From Polyangium sp. 15x6 (GTDB lineage Bacteria > Myxococcota_A > Polyangia > Polyangiales > Polyangiaceae), in NCBI RefSeq assembly GCF_029960785.1, contig NZ_JASBQE010000006.1:1-64000 (forward strand): a stretch of 64,000 nucleotides of DNA. The letters run 5' to 3'. Numbering within the stretch: the stretch's first letter is position 1; the number at the start of each line of letters is the position of its first letter. The notes below the pieces were generated by a model. That model was not told the DNA's origin and ran no database searches. It saw only the letters and a list, made by a program, of their open reading frames with translations. Shown here in pieces: positions 34,986 to 42,747 of the stretch. The position numbers were made by a program, and so were the translations under genes.

Positions 34986-35056
34986 TGGATCCGGAGGGGA
35001 TCGAACCCTCGCCTGCCGCTTAAGAGGCGGCTGCTCTACCCTTGAGCTACGAATCC
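34986..35056 (-). tRNA. tRNA-Lys(CTT)
   Basis: Acceptor GGATTCG/CGGATCC, A73, anticodon stem GCCGC/GCGGC with loop CTCTTAA (CTT). It shares much of its body with the Lys(TTT) and both Gln genes nearby. Confidence 0.92.
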
Positions 35057-35114
35057 GAAGCAGACGGCGCCCCTCGGGCGCACGTCTCCTCACGCGCGTG
35101 GCTTCACGCGCCGG

Positions 35115-35193
35115 TGTGGACGGGAGGAGTCGAACCTCCAAGCAAACGCGGATGGTTTACAGCCACCTGGGCTCACCAATGCCCAGCGTCCAC
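35115..35193 (-). tRNA. tRNA-Tyr(GTA)
   Basis: Acceptor GTGGACG/CGTCCAC, A73, anticodon loop CTGTAAA (GTA), variable arm CGCGTTTGC of intermediate length as in bacterial tRNA-Tyr, and an extended 6-bp D-stem CTGGGC/GCCCAG with a normal loop. Confidence 0.92.
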
Positions 35194-35231
35194 AAGCTCT
35201 TTTTTCGTTCCCCCCGTGGCCCCAAAACCAA

Positions 35232-35265
35232 GAAGGCCGCCAGGGTTCTCCCGGGCGGCCTCCTT
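35232..35265 (-). terminator. Terminator of tRNA module 1
   Basis: Minus-strand hairpin GGAGGCCGCCC...GGCGGCCTTC followed by TTGGTTTTGG. An almost identical hairpin ends module 2 (35685-35719), and a related one lies at 36746-36780. A palindrome GTCAC-gtc-GTGAC (35271-35283) sits between it and the small gene and is conserved in both modules. Confidence 0.7.
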
Positions 35266-35288
35266 GGACGCGTCACGTCGTGACGATC

Positions 35289-35453
35289 CTAGGATCCACC
35301 CGTATCGAGAGGCTCGAGACCACGCACCAAGCCCGATTCCTTGGCCGCATGATATCGCGAAGGGCTCCGCAGGAGGTCGCTCGGGTCCGCGTCCGGCAGC
35401 TCGCCAGCGTTCCCCTTCGCGTCCTCGTCGTACAGATGCTTGCCCATCGCCAT
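35289..35453 (-). CDS. Small protein of the tRNA modules, copy 1
   Basis: The 54-residue protein starts at ATG 35453 behind GCGAGGGA. It aligns with the small protein at 35743-35919: both begin MAMGKHLY, contain KG-x-AGELP and end GLEPLDTGGS, with diverged middles but preserved frame. That pattern supports a real coding gene. It is soluble, acidic to neutral, and of no known family. It follows tRNA-Gln(CTG) directly on the same strand and ends before a terminator. Confidence 0.68.
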   Translation of the reverse strand: MAMGKHLYDEDAKGNAGELPDADPSDLLRSPSRYHAAKESGLVRGLEPLDTGGS

Positions 35454-35469
35454 TCCCTCGCCCCGTTTA

Positions 35470-35498
35470 CATTTACTTTGTTTCGACGTTCGGGTCAA
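35470..35498 (-). promoter_or_regulatory. Conserved promoter-like block, module 1
   Basis: TTGACC (35498-35493), 17 bases and TAAATG (35475-35470) stand before the small gene. The same block recurs in modules 2 (35961-35933) and, in altered form, 3 (about 36205-36265). The leader would be very short, so activity is uncertain. Confidence 0.4.
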
Positions 35499-35563
35499 CC
35501 ATTTTATTCGCCGTCCCGTCGATTTTATTTTCGTCGTCTGCCGTATTCGGATTCGGCAGATGG

Positions 35564-35636
35564 AGGATCCGGGAGGCCTCGAACCTCCACGCTTCCGCTT
35601 CAGAGGCGGACGCTCTGCCCATTGAGCTACGGATCC
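35564..35636 (-). tRNA. tRNA-Gln(CTG) on a Lys-like body
   Basis: Acceptor GGATCCG/CGGATCC, anticodon stem TCCGC/GCGGA with loop CTCTGAA (CTG). Apart from the anticodon loop and few bases it is the same molecule as the neighbouring Gln(TTG) and Lys(TTT) genes. N73 is T instead of glutamine G73. Confidence 0.88.
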
Positions 35637-35684
35637 AAAACCGCATCCCCGCGCCCCCGCCGCCGCGCTCGAGGCGCAAAACGA

Positions 35685-35719
35685 CGAAGGCCGCCAGGGT
35701 TTTCCCGGGCGGCCTCCTC
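35685..35719 (-). terminator. Terminator of tRNA module 2
   Basis: Hairpin of the same sequence family as 35232-35265 (GGCCGCC/GGCGGCC) followed on the minus strand by TTCGTCGTTTTG. It ends the unit made of tRNA-Gln(TTG) and the second small gene. Confidence 0.65.
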
Positions 35720-35742
35720 GGACACGTCACGTCGTGACGATC

Positions 35743-35919
35743 CTAGGATCCACCCGTATCGAGAGGCTCGAGACCACGATTCGCCGTCGAGCTCGATTCG
35801 CTCGCCGCCTGATCGCGCGAAAGGCTCTGCCGCCCCGAGATCCCGAAGAGGCACGCGCCCGGCAGCTCGCCGGCGTCGCCCTTCGTGCTCTCGAGATACA
35901 GATGCTTGCCCATCGCCAT
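35743..35919 (-). CDS. Small protein of the tRNA modules, copy 2
   Basis: The 58-residue paralogue of the protein at 35289-35453 has the same start (MAMGKHLY), the same central KGDAGELP block and the same last ten residues. The middle is different and four residues longer. The ribosome site GAGGGA is conserved. It lies between tRNA-Gln(TTG) and a terminator. Function unknown; a host-derived tRNA-linked toxin, antitoxin or regulator is speculation only. Confidence 0.68.
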   Translation of the reverse strand: MAMGKHLYLESTKGDAGELPGACLFGISGRQSLSRDQAASESSSTANRGLEPLDTGGS

Positions 35920-36030
35920 TCCCTCGCCCGTCTCTCTACATCCATTTCGACGTTCGGTCAACCATTTCATTCGTCGACCCGTCGATTTTATTTTCTTCAG
36001 TTCGTCGGCTGTACATTCACGCAGCCGCGG

Positions 36031-36103
36031 AGGATCCGGGAGGGCTCGAACCTCCACGCTTCCGCTTCAAAGGCGGACGCTCTGCCCATTGAGCTACGGA
36101 TCC
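36031..36103 (-). tRNA. tRNA-Gln(TTG) on a Lys-like body
   Basis: Acceptor GGATCCG/CGGATCC, anticodon loop CTTTGAA (TTG), N73 is T. It differs from Gln(CTG) at only two positions and from Lys(TTT) at about seven. Confidence 0.88.
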
Positions 36104-36326
36104 GTGCAGCAGGCTGTCGATGAACTTGCCTGCGAGTGAGACCATCCCGTGCACTCACGCACAGGCGCTCTCCCCTGCCCCTTCCCCGTCCCCTCGCGTT
36201 TCGTTGTACATCCATTTCGACGTTCGAGGCAAGAAAATGTTTTGGTCGACCGTCGATTTTATTTTCGTCTCTTTCACCCCGTTCGCTTCAAAATGAATCG
36301 CCTAGCTTTCTATCTATATAAGGAGG

Positions 36327-36400
36327 TGGATCCGGGAGGGCTCGAACCTCCACACTTCCGCTTAAAAGGCGGCTGCTCTACCCATTGAGACTACGGATCC
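36327..36400 (-). tRNA. tRNA-Lys(TTT)
   Basis: Acceptor GGATCCG/CGGATCC, A73, anticodon loop CTTTTAA (TTT). An extra T lies at the base of the D-stem (TAGTCTC). It is the 5'-most tRNA of the array. Confidence 0.9.
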
Positions 36401-37319
36401 GCGTGCTGCGAATACACCTCGGGCCTCATCGCATCCTCGTCGATGCAATCCCTCACCGAGGACACACCACACCCCCGACACGCGCGCACAATCGACGCAA
36501 ATGCAATCGATACACGCCTGCCCCGGAGCGCGTCACGCGCCCTCACGCTCGGTCTTCAACACGAAGCCCAAGAAGGCCCCACGCCCCGCTGCGCGAGACG
36601 CAAAGGACCAAGAAAGCCCCGCTCGATACACCTCTCCCCGCCAAGGGCCCCAATACGAGGCCCCCATTCGAGGACAAAACACTCCCCTTCCACCACCCCC
36701 ACGACGCCCCAAAGAGAAAAACGTCGTGGAGGAGGCCTAAAACGCCGAAGGCCGCCTGGGATCTCCCGAGGCGGCCTTCGCAGTCGTCAGAATGACGCTT
36801 GCTCTACCGCCTACGTGCCCTCCGCCGGGTTGCCGAGCTGCCGCGAATCACGAAGCGTATACCCGCGAAACGACTCGGTTTTGCCGGACCTGGGCGCCAG
36901 TTGTCCCGCACTCTGCAGCCAACCGAAGGCCACGCACACGACGCCCGCTGCCGTCAGCTCGGCGCGTTCGTGGTTTCGGTCGGTCATAGGGCGGATCAAC
37001 ATGTGGAAAGTCTCGGGCGAGGAATACTCTTCTCGGATCGACTTTGCAACAAAAAAGTTCCCGCTTATCTCATTTTCTTTCGGCCCCCCGCCCCGGACAC
37101 GCACCGAGCACGAGATGCGCACCGCTGACGAGGCCCATGACGCTCTGCATCGCGGATGCCACGGGCGGAGACCGCCCCGGGCGGCGCAGCAAAGTGCCGT
37201 CACCGGGAGGCTATGGATCGACGGTCCTCGCTGGTAGAGTCGCCGCCCTTCCAAGCCCCGAAAGGCCACGAAGCTCCGCGAGGCGCGAGATCGGCCCCGG
37301 GCAGACACCAGGAGACGTC
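36401..37319. other. Gene-free region upstream of the tRNA array
   Basis: These 919 bases contain no convincing gene. A low-complexity A/C-rich part (36.46-36.73 kb) gives only chance frames. One hairpin (36746-36780) is listed separately. The promoter of the array on the minus strand and that of the DUF2505 gene on the plus strand must lie here, but I cannot place either with confidence. Confidence 0.5.
36746..36780. terminator. Strong hairpin, related to the module terminators
   Basis: CGAAGGCCGCC/GGCGGCCTTCG pair perfectly over 11 bp around a 13-base loop. On the minus strand AAGGCCGCC is shared with the two module terminators. On that strand the run after it is GCGTTTTAGG, so it may stop leftward transcription entering the array. 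Confidence 0.55.
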
Positions 37320-37820
37320 ATGGGCAAGTTCACCATCACGAACGAGATCAACTGCAACGAGGAAACGTTCTGGAAGATCTTCTTCGACAAGGAATTCAAC
37401 GAGAAGCTCTACAGGGACCACCTGGGCTTCCCCGAGTTCATCATCACCGAGCAGCGCGACAGCGACACCGAAATCATCCGCAAGGTCGCCGGTCAGCCCA
37501 GGATGGAGATGCCCGGCCCGGTGGCCAAGCTGCTCGGCTCGGGCTTCCGCTACACGGAGGAAGGTCGGCTCGACAAGAAGACCAAGGTCTGGTCGTGGAA
37601 GATGACCCCCAGCACCCTGGCCGACAAGCTGCGCAACGAGGGCACGATGCGTATCGAGCCGATCGGCGACAACAAGGTCCGCCGCATCGCCGACCTCATC
37701 ATCGAGGCGAAGGTCTTCGGTGTCGGGGGCCTCATCGAGAGCTCGGCCGAAAAGCAGCTCCGCGAAGGCTGGAACGGCAGCGCCGTCTTCATGAACGAGT
37801 GGATCAAGACGCATTCCTGA
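37320..37820 (+). CDS. DUF2505 family protein
   Basis: The 166-residue protein matches the DUF2505 pattern: a START/SRPBCC-like cavity protein of about 165 residues beginning with FTITNEINCNEETFWKIFFD and containing RIEPIGDNKVRRIADLIIEAKVFGVGGLIE and the closing SAEKQLREGW. Such proteins usually bind a hydrophobic ligand. The ligand is unknown. ATG at 37320 has AGGAG 7 bases upstream. No operon partner is evident. NDH-2 follows 76 bases later on the same strand and may be cotranscribed. Confidence 0.75.
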   Translation: MGKFTITNEINCNEETFWKIFFDKEFNEKLYRDHLGFPEFIITEQRDSDTEIIRKVAGQPRMEMPGPVAKLLGSGFRYTEEGRLDKKTKVWSWKMTPSTLADKLRNEGTMRIEPIGDNKVRRIADLIIEAKVFGVGGLIESSAEKQLREGWNGSAVFMNEWIKTHS

Positions 37821-37896
37821 GGCCGGGCCCGGCCCCGGACGGCCGCCCGCGTCGCCCGACCACCTCGCCTGGATCGACGATTGCATCGCCCCGGGC

Positions 37897-39315
37897 ATGA
37901 AAGGTCCGAAACGGCGAGCGAAGGGGCCGAAGCAGACGCCGCGCAGCGCGCGAATCGCACAGCGCCGCGCCGACGAACGCGGCAGCCCCATCACGTTCGG
38001 AGAGCCGGGCCGTACCCCGAAATCACGCAAGGAGCCGCTGCACCTGCCCCATGTGGTCATCGTGGGCGGCGGCTTCGGCGGGCTCTACGCCGCCAAAGCG
38101 CTCCGCCACGCGCCCGTGCGCATCACCCTGCTCGACCGTAAAAATCACCACCTCTTCCAGCCGCTTCTTTACCAGGTCGCGACCGCAGGGCTGAATCCGG
38201 CCGAGATCGCCGCGCCCATCCGGCGTGTCCTGCGCGATCAACGAAACGTGCGCGTGCTCCTGGCCGAGGTCACGGGCATCGATCCGAAAGAACGAACGGT
38301 GAGCTCGTCGGCCGGGACGTTCGGATACGATTACTTGATCCTCGCGACCGGCGCGAGCCACTCGTATTTCGGGCACGAGGAATGGGCACCCCTGGCCCCG
38401 GGGCTGAAGAGCCTCGAGGACGCGCTGGAGATCCGGCGCCGCGTGCTGCTCGCATTCGAGAAGGCCGAGTGCTGCGCGCCGTCCCAGGAAGATCGCTCCG
38501 CCTGGCTGACATTCGTGATCGTGGGTGGAGGGCCGACGGGCGTGGAACTCGCGGGGACGCTGGCGGAGGTCGCTCACCATACCGTGGCAAACGATTTCCG
38601 GGTGATCGATCCGACGGCCGCGCGAATCGTGCTCATCGAGGGGATCGATCGCGTGTTGCCGACGTATTCGGCGCTGCTCTCGGCGCGCGCGGAGCGGCAG
38701 CTCCAGCGGCTCGGGGTGGAGGTGCGCACGAACGCGAGGGTGACGGGGATCGACGCGGAGGGGGTGCAGATCGGCGAGGAGCGTATCGCCGCGAAGACCG
38801 TGCTCTGGGCCGCGGGCGTGAGAGCCTCGCCGCTCGGCGAGGCCCTCGGCGCGCCGCTCGATCGCGCGGGGCGGGTGAAGGTGGCGCCGGATCTGTCGGT
38901 GCCCGGACACCCGGAGATCTTCGTGATCGGCGATCTCGCCGCGCTGGAGCAGGACGGATCCCCCGTGCCGGGCCTCGCGCCCGCAGCGATCCAGGAGGCG
39001 CGCCATACCGCGCGGAACATCGTGCGGTCGATCCAAGGCGAGCCGCGGCAGCCGTTCCGGTACCTCGACAAGGGCACGCTGGCCACGATCGGACGGAACG
39101 CGGCGGTCGCGGACTTGGGGCGCCTGGAGCTCTCGGGCTTCGTCGCGTGGCTCGCGTGGCTCCTGATTCACGTATTTTTCCTGATCGGGTTCCGGAATCG
39201 GCTCCTCGTGCTCTTCGATTGGGCCTTTTCCTACCTGACCTACGAGCGCGGCGCGCGGCTCATCACGGAATCCAGCCCGAAGGCGGCCCTGACCGAGCCA
39301 GCGTCGAAGCGCTGA
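37897..39315 (+). CDS. ndh: Type II NADH dehydrogenase (NDH-2)
   Basis: The 472-residue flavoprotein should pass electrons from NADH to quinone at the inner face of the cytoplasmic membrane without pumping protons. The FAD fingerprint VIVGGGFGGLYAA (about 53), LDRKNHHLFQPLLYQVATAGL (quinone-site region), the NADH fingerprint VIVGGGPTGVELAG (about 208) and the late FAD motif VIGDLAAL are all present. A C-terminal amphipathic hairpin (WLAWLLIHVFFLIGFRNR) is the usual membrane anchor. The first 48 residues are a strongly basic extension not usual for the family. Alternative internal starts are not obvious. Confidence 0.93.
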   Translation: MKGPKRRAKGPKQTPRSARIAQRRADERGSPITFGEPGRTPKSRKEPLHLPHVVIVGGGFGGLYAAKALRHAPVRITLLDRKNHHLFQPLLYQVATAGLNPAEIAAPIRRVLRDQRNVRVLLAEVTGIDPKERTVSSSAGTFGYDYLILATGASHSYFGHEEWAPLAPGLKSLEDALEIRRRVLLAFEKAECCAPSQEDRSAWLTFVIVGGGPTGVELAGTLAEVAHHTVANDFRVIDPTAARIVLIEGIDRVLPTYSALLSARAERQLQRLGVEVRTNARVTGIDAEGVQIGEERIAAKTVLWAAGVRASPLGEALGAPLDRAGRVKVAPDLSVPGHPEIFVIGDLAALEQDGSPVPGLAPAAIQEARHTARNIVRSIQGEPRQPFRYLDKGTLATIGRNAAVADLGRLELSGFVAWLAWLLIHVFFLIGFRNRLLVLFDWAFSYLTYERGARLITESSPKAALTEPASKR

Positions 39316-39479
39316 AGGGCACCCGATTCTCCGAGCGAACGCGGAAGGCCACGGCCGCCCTGGACGCGCGTCGAGCGTCGTGATAACCTTCACAAAAGGT
39401 CTCCGCCAGCATGCGAAGGCCGAACCTTTCTTTCGCGGCGCCGGCGCGCGGCGCCCCCAACCCATTCGCCGGAGCACCA

Positions 39480-40325
39480 ATGACCCACGAGCGCATGGCC
39501 AGAGGCTTGACCCTGCTTTTTTTGGCGGCCGCGACCCTGTTCGCCGCCTGCAGCGCGGACGAACCCGAGACCCCCGAGGAGAAGTATTGCAGTCAGCGCT
39601 GTGATTGCAACAAGTGTACGGAAGACGAGCGGGCGTCTTGTCTCGACGACAAGATCAACCAGAAGGACGAGGCCGGGGACGCCGATTGCAAGGATGAATA
39701 CTCGACGTACCTCACCTGCCTGACGGGCGACGCTGCCTGCTCCGACGGCGATTACGACGAGTCGGTGTGTTTCGCCGAGGAGAGCGATCTCGATTCATGC
39801 CTGAACCCCGCGCCGGCCTGCAACCTCGTGAACAACGGCGTTTGCAATGAGCCCGCCCCGAAGGGCGACGGCCTCTGCGCGGTGGGATCGGACACGAAGG
39901 ATTGCGCGATCCCGACCTGTCCCTCGGCCGGCGACGGGTACTGCGACGAACCCGAGGGCACCGGGCTCTGCGCGGAGGGCTCCGACCCGATCGATTGCGG
40001 AGTCCCGACCTGTCCCTCGGCCGGCGACGGGTACTGCGACGAACCCGAGGGCACCGGGCTCTGCGTGGAGGGCTCCGATCCGCTCGATTGTCCCGCCGAG
40101 ACGTGCCTCACCTGCTACGATTACGTGCTCGATCCGCTCGCGGGCTCGCTCTGCGATACGTCGACCACGACGTACATCGACTTCCTCGACTGCGCGTGCG
40201 TGTCGTGCGCGGACGTTTGCGCCACGGGCGCGGACCTCTGCGATGCGGACCCCGTCAGCTCGACATGCCTGAGCTGCGCGCAGGAGCTGTGCCTCTCCAC
40301 ATTCAACACCTGCATCTCCGATTGA
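39480..40325 (+). CDS. Cys-rich lipoprotein with tandem repeats
   Basis: The 281-residue protein has a signal peptide and lipobox LFAAC (Cys 24), then many Cys pairs. Residues about 145-205 are two near-identical 31-residue repeats (TCPSAGDGYCDEPEGTGLC), and a degenerate third lies before them. The repeat pattern of C-x(n)-GDG-C resembles calcium-binding Notch/LNR-like or EF-hand-like loops, so metal binding outside the cell is possible. No enzyme domain is seen. Copies at 39911-40003 and 40004-40096 are 93 bases each and almost identical in DNA, so the duplication is recent. Confidence 0.78.
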   Translation: MTHERMARGLTLLFLAAATLFAACSADEPETPEEKYCSQRCDCNKCTEDERASCLDDKINQKDEAGDADCKDEYSTYLTCLTGDAACSDGDYDESVCFAEESDLDSCLNPAPACNLVNNGVCNEPAPKGDGLCAVGSDTKDCAIPTCPSAGDGYCDEPEGTGLCAEGSDPIDCGVPTCPSAGDGYCDEPEGTGLCVEGSDPLDCPAETCLTCYDYVLDPLAGSLCDTSTTTYIDFLDCACVSCADVCATGADLCDADPVSSTCLSCAQELCLSTFNTCISD

Positions 40326-40601
40326 GCGAGGCGCGCCCGCCCTGCCAGGGCGCGGTGCGCCCGTCCTGCCCACGTGCGTCCACCGCGCACGGACGATCCT
40401 CGTGACATCCCAGCGATTCTCGCCTCCTCTCCCATTTCCTTCGTCATCGTCCGCTCTTCCCGATTGAACTCGGGAATGGCCTTCCCGCGCGCGGACGAGC
40501 CCGCCTGGCATCGGGTTTGCCCCAGGATGCTCGGGGACGCCCGTTCGGCCGCCTCTCGGCTCACCCGATCCGCGCCCCCGAACGGGAAAAGGAGGGAGGG
40601 C

Positions 40602-41078
40602 ATGAAGGTCGGTAAAGCGTTTTTCGCAGGGATCGTCGGCGGCGCCGCAATGACGCTGATCATGACGGCCGCGCGCGCGGCCGGCGCGTCGGCGGACATC
40701 GCGCAGATGCTCGGCACGCTGCCCGGCCATCCGCCGAGCAGCATGACGTGGCTCGTCGGATTCCTCGTGACCATCATGATGTCGGGCCTCATCGGCATTG
40801 CCTACGGCGCCGTGTTCGAGACCATCACGCGGAGCGCCGACGCCGCGACGGGTCTCAAGCTCTCGCTCGTGCATCTCGCGCTCGCGGGCATCTTCGTGGG
40901 CCTGCTCGGGCTGATGCACCCGCTCGTGCCGGAGATCGTGCCCGCGCCAGGCTTCTTCATGTCGAAGTACGGCGGGCTCGGGATCCTCGCATTCGTGGCC
41001 GCGCACCTCGTGTTCGGCGCCATCGTGGGGGGGCTCTACGGATCCGTGACGACCGAAGAGGCGACACCGCTCGAGTGA
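40602..41078 (+). CDS. Small polytopic membrane protein
   Basis: The 158-residue protein has four hydrophobic segments (about 6-25, 45-70, 85-105, 125-150), with the pattern GKAFFAGIVGGAAMTLIMTAAR and ILAFVAAHLVFGAIVGGLYG. This is typical of YagU-like or DUF6789-like small membrane proteins. ATG at 40602 follows GGAGGGAGG. It is convergent with the TPR gene across a bidirectional terminator. Function unknown. Confidence 0.72.
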   Translation: MKVGKAFFAGIVGGAAMTLIMTAARAAGASADIAQMLGTLPGHPPSSMTWLVGFLVTIMMSGLIGIAYGAVFETITRSADAATGLKLSLVHLALAGIFVGLLGLMHPLVPEIVPAPGFFMSKYGGLGILAFVAAHLVFGAIVGGLYGSVTTEEATPLE

Positions 41079-41098
41079 TTCGCGTCGAGCGGAGAACA

Positions 41099-41142
41099 AA
41101 AAGGAAAAGGCGCGGGCCCTTTTCACGGGCGCGCGCCTTTTT
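41099..41142. terminator. Bidirectional intrinsic terminator
   Basis: AAAAAGGAAAAGGCGCG...CGCGCCTTTTT forms a hairpin flanked by A- and T-runs, between the convergent genes ending at 41078 (plus) and 41160 (minus). Confidence 0.85.
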
Positions 41143-41159
41143 CTCGTTCGCGCCGAGAA

Positions 41160-42683
41160 TCAGGTCGCCGCGGGCGGCGTCTCCGGATTGGACATCACGC
41201 CGCCGAGGGTCAGGCCTTCGTCGATCGATTTCACCGCGCGCTTGGCGCGCTTGCGGATGTCGACGTGCAGTGAGTCGTCGAAATTGATGGCCGAGAACGC
41301 GCCGCGCGCCTCGATCTTCTTTTCGAGGCCGAGATAGGCCTCCGCCTCGTTCCAGCGGAGCTTCCAGTCGCGCTTGGCCAGGTTCTCGAGCTTGCCCGCG
41401 TCCTCGACGATCTCCTGATAGCGCTTTTCGTTGCCGAGGTGCGTCCAGAGCTCGGCGCGGAGGTCGTCGTCCTCCGGGCGAAGCGCGACGGCCTTCTTGA
41501 GGAGGTCGATGCCCTCGTCCTTCGCGCCCGTGGCGATCTTCGCCCGCGCGAGCGAGCGCCACGCGCCCACCGCGTTCGGGTGCGCCTCGGCGAACGCCGC
41601 GAGCGCCGGGATCGCGTTCGAGACGCCCTGGATGTTCGTGGCCGCGTCCGCGGGCCAGAAGCGATACTGAAGCGCGAGGAGATCGCCCGGATCCGCCTCG
41701 AGCGCCTTGTCGAGCGCCGCGCGCGCCTCGTCCGTATTGCCCGCGGCCGCGAGCGAGCGCCCGAGCTCGACGTACGCGCCCGCCGAGTGCGCCTTCTCGA
41801 CGTACGCCTTCGCCGCCGCGAGGGCCTCGTCCCGACGGCCGAGGTCACGCAGGGCCGCGATCTTCGCGAGCTCGCCGCGCTCGGCGGAGGCGGCGTCGCC
41901 GAGCTTGATGATGCGCTCGGCGATCGCGAGCACCACGATCGGGCGGGCCTCGCGCTCGTGATACGCGAGCTGCTCGAGGTAATAAGCGGCGTCGCGCGCC
42001 TCGGCGTCCCACACGGAGGCGAGGTACTCGTCGACCTTGTCGCTGCGCACGTAGGTGAGCGAGGTGGCGTCGCGCGGGTTCTCGTAGACGGGCACGAGGA
42101 CACCGAGCTTGGCGAGCGCGTCGAGCGCGGGCTGGCAGTCGGGCTGCGCCTCGAGCGCGAGGACGAACTCGTCGATCGCCGCGTCCTTGTTGCTCATGGT
42201 CGCGTGGACCTGGCCGAGGCCGACGTGATAATCCGCGTCGCCCTCGAACGTCTTGCGGATCGACTGATAGGTCTTCAGCGCGGCCGGGTAATCACGCAGA
42301 GCCGTCTGCGCCGCGGCGAGGTTCAGGCGCGCGGCGTGATCGTCGGGATCCATCGAGGCGATGCGCTTGAGCGCCGAGAGCGCCTTCTCGAAGTCGTTCT
42401 CGGCGAAGCCCTTCTGGGCGCGATCGAGGAGCGGCGCTTTGTCGAGGAAGACCTCCAGCGCCGAGACGAGCTGGCTGTTCTTCTTGCGCCAGTTGCCATC
42501 CTTGCCCGCGGGCGAGTCGTTGAGGAACGACTTGATCCACTTGCGGGCGTTTTCGATGGACAGGCCCTTGTCGGCCAGACCCTCGAACTCGCTCTTGGGA
42601 ATGGGGAGCTGCGGCGGCATCCCCTGGCGGCGAGACATCTTCGGGTCCAGGGCAATCATGACCCATTCTTCGTCTTTGCTCAT
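41160..42683 (-). CDS. TPR-repeat protein
   Basis: The 507-residue protein has no signal peptide and is made largely of tetratricopeptide repeats. Visible repeats include ALSALKRIASMDPDDHAARLNL, ALKTYQSIRKTFEGDADYHVGL, AIDEFVLALEAQPDCQPALDAL, EARAALDKALEADPGDLLALQY and LLKKAVALRPEDDDLRAELW. These are adaptor folds for protein binding. The N-terminal 80 residues are unrelated. It is the gene next to a kinase (42748-45054), 64 bases downstream of it, so it could be a scaffold or substrate of that kinase. Confidence 0.85.
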   Translation of the reverse strand: MSKDEEWVMIALDPKMSRRQGMPPQLPIPKSEFEGLADKGLSIENARKWIKSFLNDSPAGKDGNWRKKNSQLVSALEVFLDKAPLLDRAQKGFAENDFEKALSALKRIASMDPDDHAARLNLAAAQTALRDYPAALKTYQSIRKTFEGDADYHVGLGQVHATMSNKDAAIDEFVLALEAQPDCQPALDALAKLGVLVPVYENPRDATSLTYVRSDKVDEYLASVWDAEARDAAYYLEQLAYHEREARPIVVLAIAERIIKLGDAASAERGELAKIAALRDLGRRDEALAAAKAYVEKAHSAGAYVELGRSLAAAGNTDEARAALDKALEADPGDLLALQYRFWPADAATNIQGVSNAIPALAAFAEAHPNAVGAWRSLARAKIATGAKDEGIDLLKKAVALRPEDDDLRAELWTHLGNEKRYQEIVEDAGKLENLAKRDWKLRWNEAEAYLGLEKKIEARGAFSAINFDDSLHVDIRKRAKRAVKSIDEGLTLGGVMSNPETPPAAT

Positions 42684-42747
42684 CGCGGATCACGGTAGCG
42701 AAAGGCCGCTTCCGAGATCAAGCGCCGAAGGCTCGCGCCACGGCGCG

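Noticed and set aside
36443-37237. 264-codon plus frame ahead of DUF2505
   Set aside because: A/C-biased low complexity, no motif, and the DUF2505 start at 37320 has its own ribosome site.
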